Shown here piece after piece: positions 33,183 to 47,805 of a DNA stretch of 64,000 bases. The stretch is taken from the NCBI GenBank assembly GCA_002077065.1, contig NAJO01000019.1, positions 310,001-374,000 on the forward strand, given 5' to 3'. Position 1 is the first letter of the stretch. Each line of letters begins with the position of its first letter. This stretch comes from Cryoendolithus antarcticus (Eukaryota > Ascomycota > Dothideomycetes > Cladosporiales > Cladosporiaceae). Below the pieces are notes generated by a model. It searched no databases. It was not told the DNA's origin and worked only from the letters and a program-made list of their open reading frames with translations. The translations under genes and the position numbers were made by a program.

Positions 33183-33385
33183 CGTGGATTGGCGATTCGG
33201 ACATTGATTGCAATGCGCTCCTTACAACAAGGCAGATGTCGAAGTTGAAGTATTTCTATAGTGTTCACCTGCCAGTCGCGTAGCGCGTCAAGCTCCACTC
33301 TCCAGTATGCGGAACACACCCGTTCTGCTACACATGTATATACACCCCAATGCCATTCATCCCCTCTTCCGTTGAGCAAGTCAAC

Positions 33386-33946
33386 ATGCCTCTCCTCCGA
33401 CCCCTCCGATGTCTCCGCCACCCTCTCCTCCCTCGCTTCTACTCCACCCCCTCCCCAACCCCCACAGGCGCCCCTCCCCTCCTCCTCAAACTCCGCTCCG
33501 ACCTCAAATCCGCCCTCAAAGCCCGCGATGCGCCCCGCCTCGCAGTCCTCCGCTCCCTCTTAGCCGAAGTCACCAACCAATCCAAAACCGCCTCCCCCTT
33601 GCAGACCGACATGCAACTCCTCTCGCTCCTCCGCAAGCGGCAAGCCTCGGCCGAGACAGCGAAGCAGGAGTTCGAGAAAGCCGGCAGAGGTGACTTGGTG
33701 GAGAAGGAGGTTGAGCAGGAGGGAATACTGGGCGAGTATGTGGGGAGCGTGGAGACTGTGTCGGCGGAGGAGGTGAAGGCTATGGTGACGAAGGAGGTGG
33801 GGAGGATGATGGCAGAAGGGAAAGGGGAGTTCAAAGCTGGGCTGGTGATGAAGGAGATGTTGAAGAAGGATGGGGTGTTTGAGGGGAAGAATGTGGAGAA
33901 GGTTGTTGTGGCTAGGGCCGTGAAAGATGTGCTTGCCGGCGAGTGA
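33386..33946 (+). CDS. AIM41: Aim41/GatB-YqeY family mitochondrial protein
   Basis: A mitochondrial protein with a YqeY domain, related to the tail of amidotransferase subunit GatB. Loss in yeast affects mitochondrial inheritance, but the molecular role is unclear. I start it at ATG 33386, giving 186 residues: MPLLRPLRCLRHPLLPRFYS is a clean Arg-rich presequence. An in-frame ATG at 33350 would add 12 residues including an acid. The YqeY core begins with LLLKLRSDLKSALKARDAPR, continues LRSLLAEVTNQSK and then the Glu/Lys-rich helical second half (VSAEEVKAMVTKEV). Third-position G/C preference in the second half is strongly G-biased on this strand. Shares a short divergent promoter with NUP170. 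Confidence 0.9.
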   Translation: MPLLRPLRCLRHPLLPRFYSTPSPTPTGAPPLLLKLRSDLKSALKARDAPRLAVLRSLLAEVTNQSKTASPLQTDMQLLSLLRKRQASAETAKQEFEKAGRGDLVEKEVEQEGILGEYVGSVETVSAEEVKAMVTKEVGRMMAEGKGEFKAGLVMKEMLKKDGVFEGKNVEKVVVARAVKDVLAGE

Positions 33947-34489
33947 GCATCGAAGGGCGTGCGAAAGTGGCCAAGACTGCCTGAGCTGCGTTCTACGCGG
34001 ACGAAGGCGAGCTGTTCCGGGTCCACACTGAAGACACAAGATGTGTTCTCTCTCACCAGGAGTGAGTGACATCTGGAAGTGCGATTGGACGCCTGAGCTC
34101 GAGGCTCCGACCAGTACATTCGTCGGGCTGCGCGTTTAAGCGCCTTACAAGACCACGGCCAAGAGGAGGACAGTCGTGGTGCCGTTGGCTTGTGTCTAAA
34201 GATAGCGCTTCTCGACAGCGATCGAGACCACAGCTGATGCACCGGCTGAGTCCATGGCAGCCAAGAAACGCTCTCCAACCCCTCCGAGGCCGATCGAATT
34301 GTCCGACTAGAAGAGCGGGTCACATGGCCAAGTAGCTTGTATTATACGTGTACATTAGGAGCCACAAGCCACTCAGGTATACATTACAGGGTTCCGCAGC
34401 AGTCCCCAAGCCGTCAGAGACCCGATTTTGATGACCCTCGCAGGGAGGCGTGCGTTGTCCGAATGGCAGAAAGCCGTGAGAAAAGCACC
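33947..34489. other. Convergent intergenic region, no gene seen
   Basis: 543 bp between AIM41 (+) and the cyclophilin gene (-). Should contain both 3' ends. No supported frame. Confidence 0.6.
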
Positions 34490-35771
34490 TCACAACCTCT
34501 CCGGCTCTCTGAACTTCATCGCTCCTCTCCCCTTATACTTCACGGGCGGCTCGTTCCCCTGTTCAGCGTCGCCTCCGAGTCGCCCTTCCTGCCCGCCCCT
34601 GGCAGGCTTATACCGGTCGCCCCTCCGCCATCGATCATCTCGATCCTCATATCTTCTTCCAGCATACCCATCGTCCCGCCGAGGGCTAGGTCGGTACCGA
34701 TCGCCATCCGGCTGCTTCCGATCTCGTCTCTGCTCAGCATACTGATTCGGTAAGCTCCGTCGCCGTCGCTGCGCATCAGAGTGCTCTGCTGCGCTGTCAT
34801 CCATATTGTCACTGTCCTTGGCAGAGTCTACTGGCTTCCCCCGACTGGGGCTGGCGGACCGCTTGCGTTTGTGCTTCGTGACGGAAGCATCGGATACTTC
34901 GTCAGTCTCGTCCAGCGCCTGCGAGGAAGACTTGGAGTGCGACCTCGCGCGAGGCCGGCCACGGATTCCCTCATCGATGATGTTGTCACTCTGTCTACGG
35001 GCCTTCACAGCTGGTCGTGCGGGTGGACTTTGGCTTCGCATCTCGGTGTCTTCCTCCGCGCTGCGCCGCCTGCCGCGACTGGCTGAGGATGTTGCGCTGT
35101 GTTCTGCCGTTTCGACGGGTCTGGACTTGGGCTTGACCTTCCTCTCCAGCTCCCCACAGCGACTGACGAGCACCGGCTCAAGCGATCGATCGCTGCTATC
35201 CACTTCAACCTTCGCGATCTTGCTCAGCACATTCTCACCTCCCACTAGTCTGCCAAAGACCGTGTGTTTCCCATTCAAGTGCTCGCAAGGCTCCAGAGTA
35301 ACGAAGAACCTACGAGTCCACGTCAGCTCAAAGCCAACGACTCACCCTCGGAAGGGACCAGTGCGTACTGACAACCATTCGTATCCCTCCCTCGATTCGC
35401 ACTGCACACCAGACCTGCAGCATCTAGATCCCTCCAGCCCAGGTTCTCATCGTTGAAGTCCTCGCCGTAGATGCTCGTCACGCCTGTCCCATCTCCGTTC
35501 ACAACGTCACCACCCTGGATCATGAACTCGTCGATCACCCTATGGAACGGCGTCTTCGCGTAGGACAAGCCATCGTGTTCGCCGGTGCATAGTTGGCGGA
35601 AGCTGTGTTCTTCCCATCAGCCGGCTGACACCAAGCACAGGAATAGATGATCGAGCCTCACTTCTCGCATGTCCTCGGCGTCTGATCAGTGAAGAGCTCA
35701 ATGGTAAGTCTTCCGACGGGCTCGGAGCCGATGTTGACGTCCAGAAAGACTCGTGGGCGCGAGGGCGTCAT
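34490..35771 (-). CDS. RS-rich nuclear cyclophilin (peptidyl-prolyl isomerase)
   Basis: Predicted prolyl isomerase associated with splicing or transcription through its Arg/Ser tail. Exons 35771-35662, 35602-35369 and 35309-34490, with two 59-nt introns, give 387 residues. The cyclophilin domain (about 1-165) begins RPRVFLDVNIGSEPVGRLTI. Across the first junction lies TCENFRQLCTGE. The catalytic core follows: FHRVIDEFMIQGGD, with the active Arg, Phe, Met and Gln. NGCQFFVTLEPCEHLNGKH spans the second junction. The residue equivalent to CypA Trp121 is His, as in many large nuclear cyclophilins. Residues 170-387 are basic with RS, RD and RRR runs (RKRSASPSRGK, RRRRSLPNQ) and end in FREPERL. It diverges from KRR1. 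Confidence 0.92.
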
Positions 35772-39837
<4,066 letters not shown>

Positions 39838-42667
39838 AGCGACTTGGAAGCAGAAAGGCTGGTTGCGAATGTTAGAGGAAGGCTCTGAGTTCGAGAGGCG
39901 AGATGTGATGAAGTGATGAGGGGGCAGATAGAAGCAAACATGAAATCTCCCATGTGCTATCCAGAACTTGCCTGCGGGCGGCATCGGTCTCGTCCACTAT
40001 GATTGAGGGGTTTGTGGTGATGCGAGGGCTGGAGAATTTCTCGCTACCATGTAACTTCCCCCGTCGCGCAATACACAGTGTCGTGGCGCTTATCATACAC
40101 ATCAATGTCGGTATCGAGCTCGGCCATGTATGAAAGTGTGCCGAGAAGTATGCGGTTCGGCGACCGTCGGTATGGAGTCTCGGTTGCGGACAGTATGGTT
40201 TGCTTCTCCGTCGCGATTCCTCTGCCGAATCGACAGAACAGGCGACATTGATCAGGCCAAGGGTTTGGGTTAGTAAATCAGGGTGAGAAGGATGAGAAAG
40301 TATTGAATAGAGGTAGCAGGCTTGTTCGCGTTCTTCGCCGACCTTGATACCCGTCTAAACAGCCTGATTGTTCGGCGTTGTGTAGATGGCTCGTGTGCGC
40401 TCGTGTGCCATATATTTCGCAGGCAAGTATTAGAGTGATTATTGGCTGTGCTGTGAGCTTTGTCCCGCGCGTAACTTGTGAATGCGCAATGGCTGTAATC
40501 ATACAGATCGGCTCAGTGTCCAGGCATCATAGACGGAAGTGTTCACACTTCCGATTCGGCTGCAATAGAGACCGAAGAAGCAAGCCGAAGTACTGTTCCG
40601 ATCGAAGGTCAGGTCATGCCATGTGCTCTAGGTTACACCGCTATGTAGCATCGTGACTGATTTGGGCTGTCGCGTGGGCTTCCCTTGATCGAGGACTACC
40701 ACGAGGCGAATGGCGATCGCTTCGGCTTGTTACACTTGTGCATGCGCAGATAGTGAGAGCCCAGGTAACGTCAGGACGCTAGCCACAGCTGTACGGTCGA
40801 GGAAAGCCGTCGATACACCACACTTGACTGCATGGACGGAAAAGCATATTGGACGGTGGTGAGACCTCTGGTCGATTTCTTGGAAAGATGTCTGGAGGGA
40901 GATGGAGCTGCCACGTTTGCTCATCGGCTATCAGCACCTTCCAAGATCTTTCGCTGGCATCGATGACACTTCGATACCGATCAATACGATCACCTTGCTT
41001 CTGGCTGGCGGCTCACCTGCCTTCTGCAGCTTACGATTTTCTCGAAGATGTGATCGTGCCGGGACCATGGAGTCGGGATGCGGACCGAAGAACAGCTGCG
41101 AGGCAGTACCGTGGCGTTTGGGTCTTGCATGTTGTGACAGGTCCCAGACGTGGAAACGTGGCCAACGGCTTTTCGGCATTGAGGTTGTGCCTTGCCGTAC
41201 TTATGATGCTTCCGAGTCCAGTGTTCCAGGCTGTGATAATTTCCTCGTGCTAGTAGGTGATGGAAACGCGCCTCTTGATACCTACTGGTTGAAGCAGCCC
41301 ATGTCTATCAATTGATATAGCAGACGCATTACGAACACCGGCATCTGCCATACCGTACAAAGTTACTTCGCCGTTAACAGACCGTGTGCGGCGCTGTCGG
41401 ACTCAGCAGTCGCATCGCTGCATACCTCCTGTTACTTGAATCGCAGCTTCAGGAGAGGGAGAGTGGAAGACGCCATCCCCCGAAATGGCGTAGGTGCGAG
41501 CAGTGGGCAGTGCCGCGACCACGATCGCTGATGTTCTCTCACGTGCTCTCACGCGAACCGCAAATTAAGCAATCAGACGGTAGGTAACCCAAGGACCTAG
41601 TCGTGACGCTCGTCAGCTTCTTTGTAGGCGCGCAGTCATTGCTACATGTCGAGACTGTAGCTACTGCCACCGATCTAGTGTCACCGAGTCTTATCGTCAA
41701 TACGCTGAACGCTCGTCGCGTGGAGTGTCTGCGAGGAGTGTTTGCGTGGAGCCACTCCCCGTGCAGGCGCCCATGTAGGCTAGACTATATGTCGTCCAGC
41801 ATTTCCAAGCGTCCGCTTGCCGTGTACCGCTGGCAAATGTCAAGGGGGTCTTAGTCCCACCCTCGGCGGTTTTCTCCAGGCTCTCGCCAATCCGCACGGC
41901 CTGCCTCGTCCGTTGATGTTGGGTGCGTAGAATCGTACAGGTCTCCAAATTATTGACTCCACTAGACTGAACCGAGAGCCGTTACTACGGTCTCGCTGCG
42001 GCCCTACGGACGGCCTCGTGTCGCTTCCCGAGCTCCAGGATTGTGACTCGTAATGCGACTGAGGGTAGACTACATGTGCTTGCCCTTGCACGAGCACCCA
42101 TCTTAGACTACCTTTCTCCAATGCGTGCCTGGTCTCGATTCTACCATCTGTCGGAGCACACCGCGAGCTCTCGGAGGTCAAAAGCGACAAGCTAGTCGCG
42201 ATCGTGCGTACTATGCTCGGCCATCAGCATGTGAGAAAGCAGGAGCGTGCTCAACACGGCATTGGGCTGCATGTAGGCGAGGAAGCTACCAGAGCTAAAG
42301 CCTTAGCGCGTAGAATTCGAAGGCTTGGGCAAAGAGCTCTTCGCCGCCATCATCGGACAGAGGCTCATCGGGCACTAGCCCTTGAAGCCAGTGTGCCACT
42401 TGTGATGCAGTAGGTTGAGTAGCCCCGGTCGTCTGGCTTGATGACTGCCACAGCACACTCCCCTTAGCCTACGCATGCGATCTCGGTCTCGACCTGCATA
42501 AGCAGTCAAGTAACATGTCCGTCCGTCTCTTCATCTTGCGGCTGGATTGGCAGCGAGGACACGCCGGCGTCTGAGGTCCAAAATCGATCATCTAGAACAG
42601 TTCGACACCACCTCGAATCGTGTAGGGCTTTCCATATTTTGGATGTGGCTGACGTGTGTTCGATATC
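39838..42667. other. 2.8-kb gene desert
   Basis: No supportable gene. Frames are short and stop-interrupted on both strands. On the minus strand around 42060-42420 fragments look mildly protein-like (FLAYMQPNAVLSTLLLSHML, then LVAFDLRELAV) but are split by stops and shifts; they may be debris of a regulator or transposon, or chance. No terminal repeats or target-site duplications were noticed. The right end holds the promoter of the methyltransferase. Confidence 0.5.
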
Positions 42668-43868
42668 ATGTCTACCACAGCACAGCCAAGGAACGAAAGC
42701 ATAGTCGAGCGATACGGTAGAGAATACTCTGCTTTCGGCATCGGACACGGCATCAACTTCTCACCCGTCGACGAGGTATGTTCATGCCGTTAAGCACTTC
42801 GAAACGTGGGCAGGACTCATGATCACCACTGATGGATCTCGCAGCATGAAGAGCAACGACTAGACAAATTTGAAGAGCTTGTCTTTCACCTGCGGGACCA
42901 AGCATATTTGCCTGAGCCGCTTCAGGACAGTGAAGAAGACAGTCTTAACGGCGAATCTGTGCTCGACTGTGGCTTTGGCAGCGGTGCCTGGATCGATCGG
43001 GTATTGAAGGATCACGAAGAGCCCTATGTGAGTAGGTGGCGTCAGTGATGCCGTGATATCGCAAGGAGAACACTCATGTCAATCCAAGGTCACCGGAGTC
43101 GATGTCCACACTGGCCGCTCTGATAGCGACGAAGACCTGCCTGCCACGGTGGCCGCCGAGCAATTCGACCGGGTCCGATGGAATCTGAACGGCCTCTTTC
43201 GTCATTCCGTCTTGCGGCAGCAGACCTTCAAGCTCATCAATTGCAGTTGCATCGCAGAAGGCATAAGCATTCGTCGTTGGCCGGGCATGATTCGGGAACT
43301 CAAAGAGATGCTCCAGCCTGGTGGCTACCTGCAGATGATAGAACCACACTATCTGTTTCAGTCGGAAGCCGGAAACGTGCGTGGTTACCCCATGCTGGAC
43401 AGCTGGTGGAACAGGTATAAGCGAAGCCTCCAAGACCGTGACAGATACCATGACCTCGGGCCACGCCTTGAGGGACTGCTCCGGACGGCAGGTTTCGCAG
43501 ACATTGAGGCTGAGGTGATAACGGCGCGCATTGGCGACTGGCACGAATGTATGCCGTGCTGGTCTACCACTTGCTGCCTATACGACATCTGCTAATCCTC
43601 GAGCAGCACACCCTCTCGGAGACCACATCCAAGATGATCTCCTCAAGATGATCCACTCGTGGTCGCTGCATCCGTTTGCAGTGGCGTTCGGGGCATCAGG
43701 GCAACGCGCTGTTGCGGAGCTAGTAGACCGGATCCGCGGAGAGATGTCGAACCATTCCTTGAGACTGTACTACAGGATGTATGCTCGCCTTCCACGCTCT
43801 TCTTGTTGCGACTGACGTCCTGCAGATACGTCGCCTATGGCAGGAAGCCACAGAGAGGCAGCAGGTGA
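42668..43868 (+). CDS. LaeA-like class I SAM-dependent methyltransferase
   Basis: Predicted S-adenosylmethionine methyltransferase; substrate unknown. Five short exons: 42668-42775, 42845-43027, 43089-43548, 43607-43778 and 43826-43868, giving 321 residues. All four introns (69, 61, 58 and 47 nt) have GT-AG ends. The N-terminus SIVERYGREYSAFGIGHGIN and motif I VLDCGFGSGAW (about 75-85) fit the UMTA/LaeA family found in fungal secondary-metabolite clusters and regulators. Motif II-type acid is in VTGVDVHTG and the post-motif region in MLQPGGYLQMIEP. The C-terminus ends in the usual aromatic-basic pattern (YVAYGRKP). The multi-exon structure was deduced entirely from frame continuity, so small exon edges could shift. 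It borders a gene desert. Confidence 0.82.
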
Positions 43869-45146
43869 ATAGCTAGCTATCCTGTCCGTTGATGCTAGGT
43901 TCCTTCGTAACAAACGGAACACCGCCAGGGTGAAGGACAGAATGAAGATGAAAGAAGACTCGAATTGAGGAGTCAAGTCCCAGGCCACCGGGTCATGCTA
44001 ACGTATTAGCTCGCAACTGTGGTACACAAGCAAAGTTTACATTACAACCTCATTGAGAATGCAAGCTTGCAAGTACCTAGCTTCTACTGAAGATGCAAGA
44101 AGGAAACAAAGCGGACATCCAACAAATGCTGTACATATTCCCAACGACGGATTGGCAGGATCGGGAGGCATCGCTTGCAAGTACGCGCAACTCGATGGAC
44201 GCATGCAGAGACTCGACCGACGCCACTATGGCTCCGTGCCGAGCAGCTGCCTGGGAGATGGTCGAGTTTCTCCACTTCGGAGCCGGCCTGGACATGAGTA
44301 CCCGGGGCTGCTTCGAGAGCAGTGTAGGCAGGTCAAACGGTCTGGACGTATTGCCTACCGCGCGCTCTAGGCACAACGTCAGACAATTCGACTGATCGCC
44401 AGGCGACTGGCGCTGAGCCGTTCTACAGACCCGGACGTTGACACGATCGAGGAGATCCACACACGTCCAGTAGCTGCGTCCCGGCTGCTCTGGCGAGGAT
44501 CCCGCATAGCTAGTGCGCAGCGGCAAGCCAATGCCGTGGCGGCGTTCAGCCATCACTAGACGACGTCAGCGCGTGCGTATCGGGGCTTCCCCGTGCACGT
44601 TTGAAGATGCCGTCCACTGCCTCGTCACGGTATACTGTAGGCAGACCAGTAGGGTCGGTCTCTATTTGCTCCGCAGGCGAGAACCTTCCGCTACTACAGG
44701 TACACGGTTACCGGCTCCGGTGGACGAGCACAGACGTAAGATGTTTCGACTTCAGTGAGCCTTGCACACTTGTGGACTTGACCGAGCAACGGCGAAAGAC
44801 ATGGATGCGCTCAGATGTGGCTGCGAACTACACGATCTATTCGGACAATCAGCACGCCAGATGTGACCCACGACTAAATCGCAAAGTAGAGCAGCGGAGA
44901 ATTTGTGAACTTACAGAGAACACACATTTGTCACTATCCGGCTGATCTTAGCGTCATATATTGGGGATCGCACAACCAGTGCCAGGTCCATTCATGATCT
45001 CGATAATGTCTCAGCCCGAGTTTCTCCTTGCACATCTGCCGTGTGGATATCGAGACTACATATGTCTAGCATCCCACAGTCAAGAAAAGCCGTCACAGCT
45101 CTCACAAATGCACAAGATCGCCACTCTATCCTCCCGCCAAATGCCG
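43869..45146. other. Convergent gene-poor region
   Basis: 1.28 kb between the methyltransferase (+) and the permease (-). Several short frames occur, including an ATG frame near 44601-44945, but none has a recognisable domain. No gene called. Confidence 0.5.
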
Positions 45147-46870
45147 TCATTTCCCGGGAGTTCCACCAGCCATCACCTCTACAACCCCTTCATCGATCAA
45201 CGGCCCTCTATATATCTTCTTGGCCCTCACAAAGTACCAAATTGCACTCAAGATCATCACGCCACCCGTCACAACAACACTGTAGTTCATCGTACTAGCA
45301 TCCACAGGTGTCTCAGGCGGCCAGACTGACCAGAAGATCACGAATACCATGTAGGTACAAGCGTATGCGTTGTTAATGATGCCAAAAATGCCGGGAATAT
45401 GCCATGGACCCCAGATCAACGGCGTAGAGATAACGCTTGCTTGTAGTGGGTTGAGGGTGGGCTGGTCGTAATGGCTAGCGAAGATCTCGGCATCGGCGGT
45501 GGTCTTTTCGTTGGGTAGGCTCGCGGACCTGACAGCGCTGCCGCGTGGAAGGACATTGCCTTTGATGCGGTGGTAAAGGAGGAGCGCTGCGGGCAGGAAG
45601 TAGGAGCCGTAGAAGCCCGTGATGGTGAGCGAGATCACATCGTTGAAGGCGGTGTAGGAGCCGATCTGGCACACATTAGCAACTTGCATGATGTTGGTAA
45701 GGGAGCCTCACGCGAACTCACGTAGATTAATGTCAGTAACGCCGCACATGCCGTCACAGCCAGAACTGCGTTCACGGGCACCCTTGTCCTGGTATTGACT
45801 CGGCTCAGCCATCTCGATCCCGGCAACCCATTGTCTCTCGCAAACGACCAGGTCATTCTGCTGGCGGTCGTAGTGATACCGATTGCACAAGACCAAGTCA
45901 GTGCCAGCACTACTGCCGCCATGACTGACGCTCCGGCAATGTTATTTGTACTATTGGCAAAGACCTGGATGAATGGAAAGCCGGTAGCCGTCTCAAGTAC
46001 GCTCTTCACATCGCCCACGCAGTATAAAATCGTGACCATCATGGCGAAGCCAACCGCGCCGTTGATCAGCATAGCTCCTAGGATCGCTCGAGGGATGTTC
46101 AGCGCGGCGTTGGAGACTTCCTCAGCGAGATGTACACTCGCATCAGCACCAACAAACGTTGCAACGTTCCCGAGAAAGCCCACACAGTATGACAGACCTT
46201 GCGTTGGCCAGCCACCTTCATTGAGCGATGTCTGCCACACACTGGCATTGGTACCCAGCTCCGGCGTCATGACGAGTAGCGTGACCAATATCGCGATGAA
46301 GCCTGCGATATGAAAGACGAGAATGAACACCTCGAATCGTGGCAGCCACGCGGGAATGATAACGTTGACGAAGATGCAGCCCGCGATGACTGCCCAAGTG
46401 AGTAGCGTGCCTTCCCAAGCTTTGTTGTCGTAGCCAAGGTAGTCAAGCACCATGATGCCTTGGATGATCGTTCCAGCGAACAGCGTCTCCGTGGCGACTG
46501 TGGCGGTCCAGGCAAGACTCGTCAGCCAACCAATGACATAGCTGCCAATGGTCTTGTACTTCGCTGGGGCGAGCATATAAACCCAGTAGTACTGTCCACC
46601 CGCGATAGGCGCCATGCTAGCTAGTTCCGATATCACCGTGTAGACTGACAGAGTCGACGCCCAGGCGATCATAAAGCCGTAGATAGCGCCCGCTGGCCCG
46701 CCATTCGAGAAGGCTTGAGCGAAGAGCGCAAGGACAGTCTCCCACGTAATCAGCTCACAGACTGCGAAGCCGAAGAGGGAGATGAAAGCGAAGCGACGTT
46801 TGAGGACTTGCTTTTTGCCGAGAAGGGCAAGTGTGGCATCGTCAGCTATGTGCGTGGGCGAGTTCTCCAT
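45147..46870 (-). CDS. APC-superfamily amino acid/choline/GABA permease
   Basis: Plasma-membrane transporter of the amino acid-polyamine-choline superfamily, closest in style to fungal GABA and choline permeases. Exons 46870-45722 and 45665-45147 (56-nt intron, GTGAGT, CTAAT, GCCAG, phase 0) give 555 residues. The frame extends upstream to a GTG, but ATG 46870 (MENSPTHIADDATLALLG) is the first real start. About 12 membrane segments begin with RRFAFISLFGFAVCELITWE. Family marks are APIAGGQYYWVYMLAP, HLAEEVSNAALNIPRAI in the middle and SFARDNGLPGSRWLSRVN before segment 9. The exact substrate cannot be read from sequence. The C-terminal tail is short and ends in GTPGK. Confidence 0.9.
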
Positions 46871-47805
46871 GGTAGCTGCGTTGCTCGTGAGCACTCAATG
46901 TTGAGGTTCTCGAAGTTGTTCTCTGGCCAGGACGAGTAGTTGTGCGTCTGGTTCCAAGCTTGGATAATTGATAATGCCCGCGTTGAATGCGTATATTCAA
47001 CGACTTGAGCCTCGGTCTATCTTATCGACTTGAGTAGTAGGCAGAAGAACTCGGTTCGAAAGTCCATGGGATGCTACACTGAATATCAATGCTATGCCAA
47101 AGATTAAGTAACAGACAACGACGGATCGAAAGGGATCAAGCGCTCGCGTGCAAGAGCTGAGAAGTGAGGTCAAAGTAAGCGAGTGAGGAAAAGAGGAGAA
47201 GCACATGGCTTCCCGATTAGAGTTCGGCATTGACTCGGTCCAGATGCTCGATGGCAACGCCATCCGGTAGTCCTTTGCAACTCACACTTATAGTACTTCT
47301 ACAGCATGGGAGAATAGTCATATGCAAACCGAAGGGAATGGCGAGAGACGTAAGGACAGTGGAAAGGTCACGACATCAGGAAGTACTGCCATCGATTACT
47401 CTGAGAAAGTGGGTGTAGTCAAGATGGGCAAGGACCAAATTGGTGACAGCACCAAGCCTTGACACCAAGCCTGCACAAGCCTTCGCTTGGCAGCTATTGT
47501 TTCAATGCGAGCATTTACAATGCCGCTCATGCTCTCATCTAAAAAGCAATGCAACGCCAACCACCCAGCCACGCCCTGTTGAATGGGGTATCTTCGCTTT
47601 TCCGTTGCCCGTTCCATTCCGCCAAATGAACGCCATTGAACGCAACATCCTCGTATGTCGAGGATCGATCCCGGCAGTGCAGTAGAACAGCCGTTCTGTT
47701 GAATCTCCTGTTGAAGAGCCGGCCTCCGGCACATGCACTGCGCATGTATTGTATATGCAGCCGTTGAAGCCATTTAATCATGTGCTCGTTATCCTCCGTA
47801 TCTCA
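46871..47805. other. Intergenic, no gene seen
   Basis: 935 bp upstream of the permease and downstream of MET13, both minus strand. Contains the permease promoter. No supported gene. Confidence 0.6.

Noticed and set aside
46871..46894. Upstream GTG start for the permease
   Set aside because: Fungal nuclear genes start at ATG; 46870 is the first in-frame ATG and gives a complete N-terminus.
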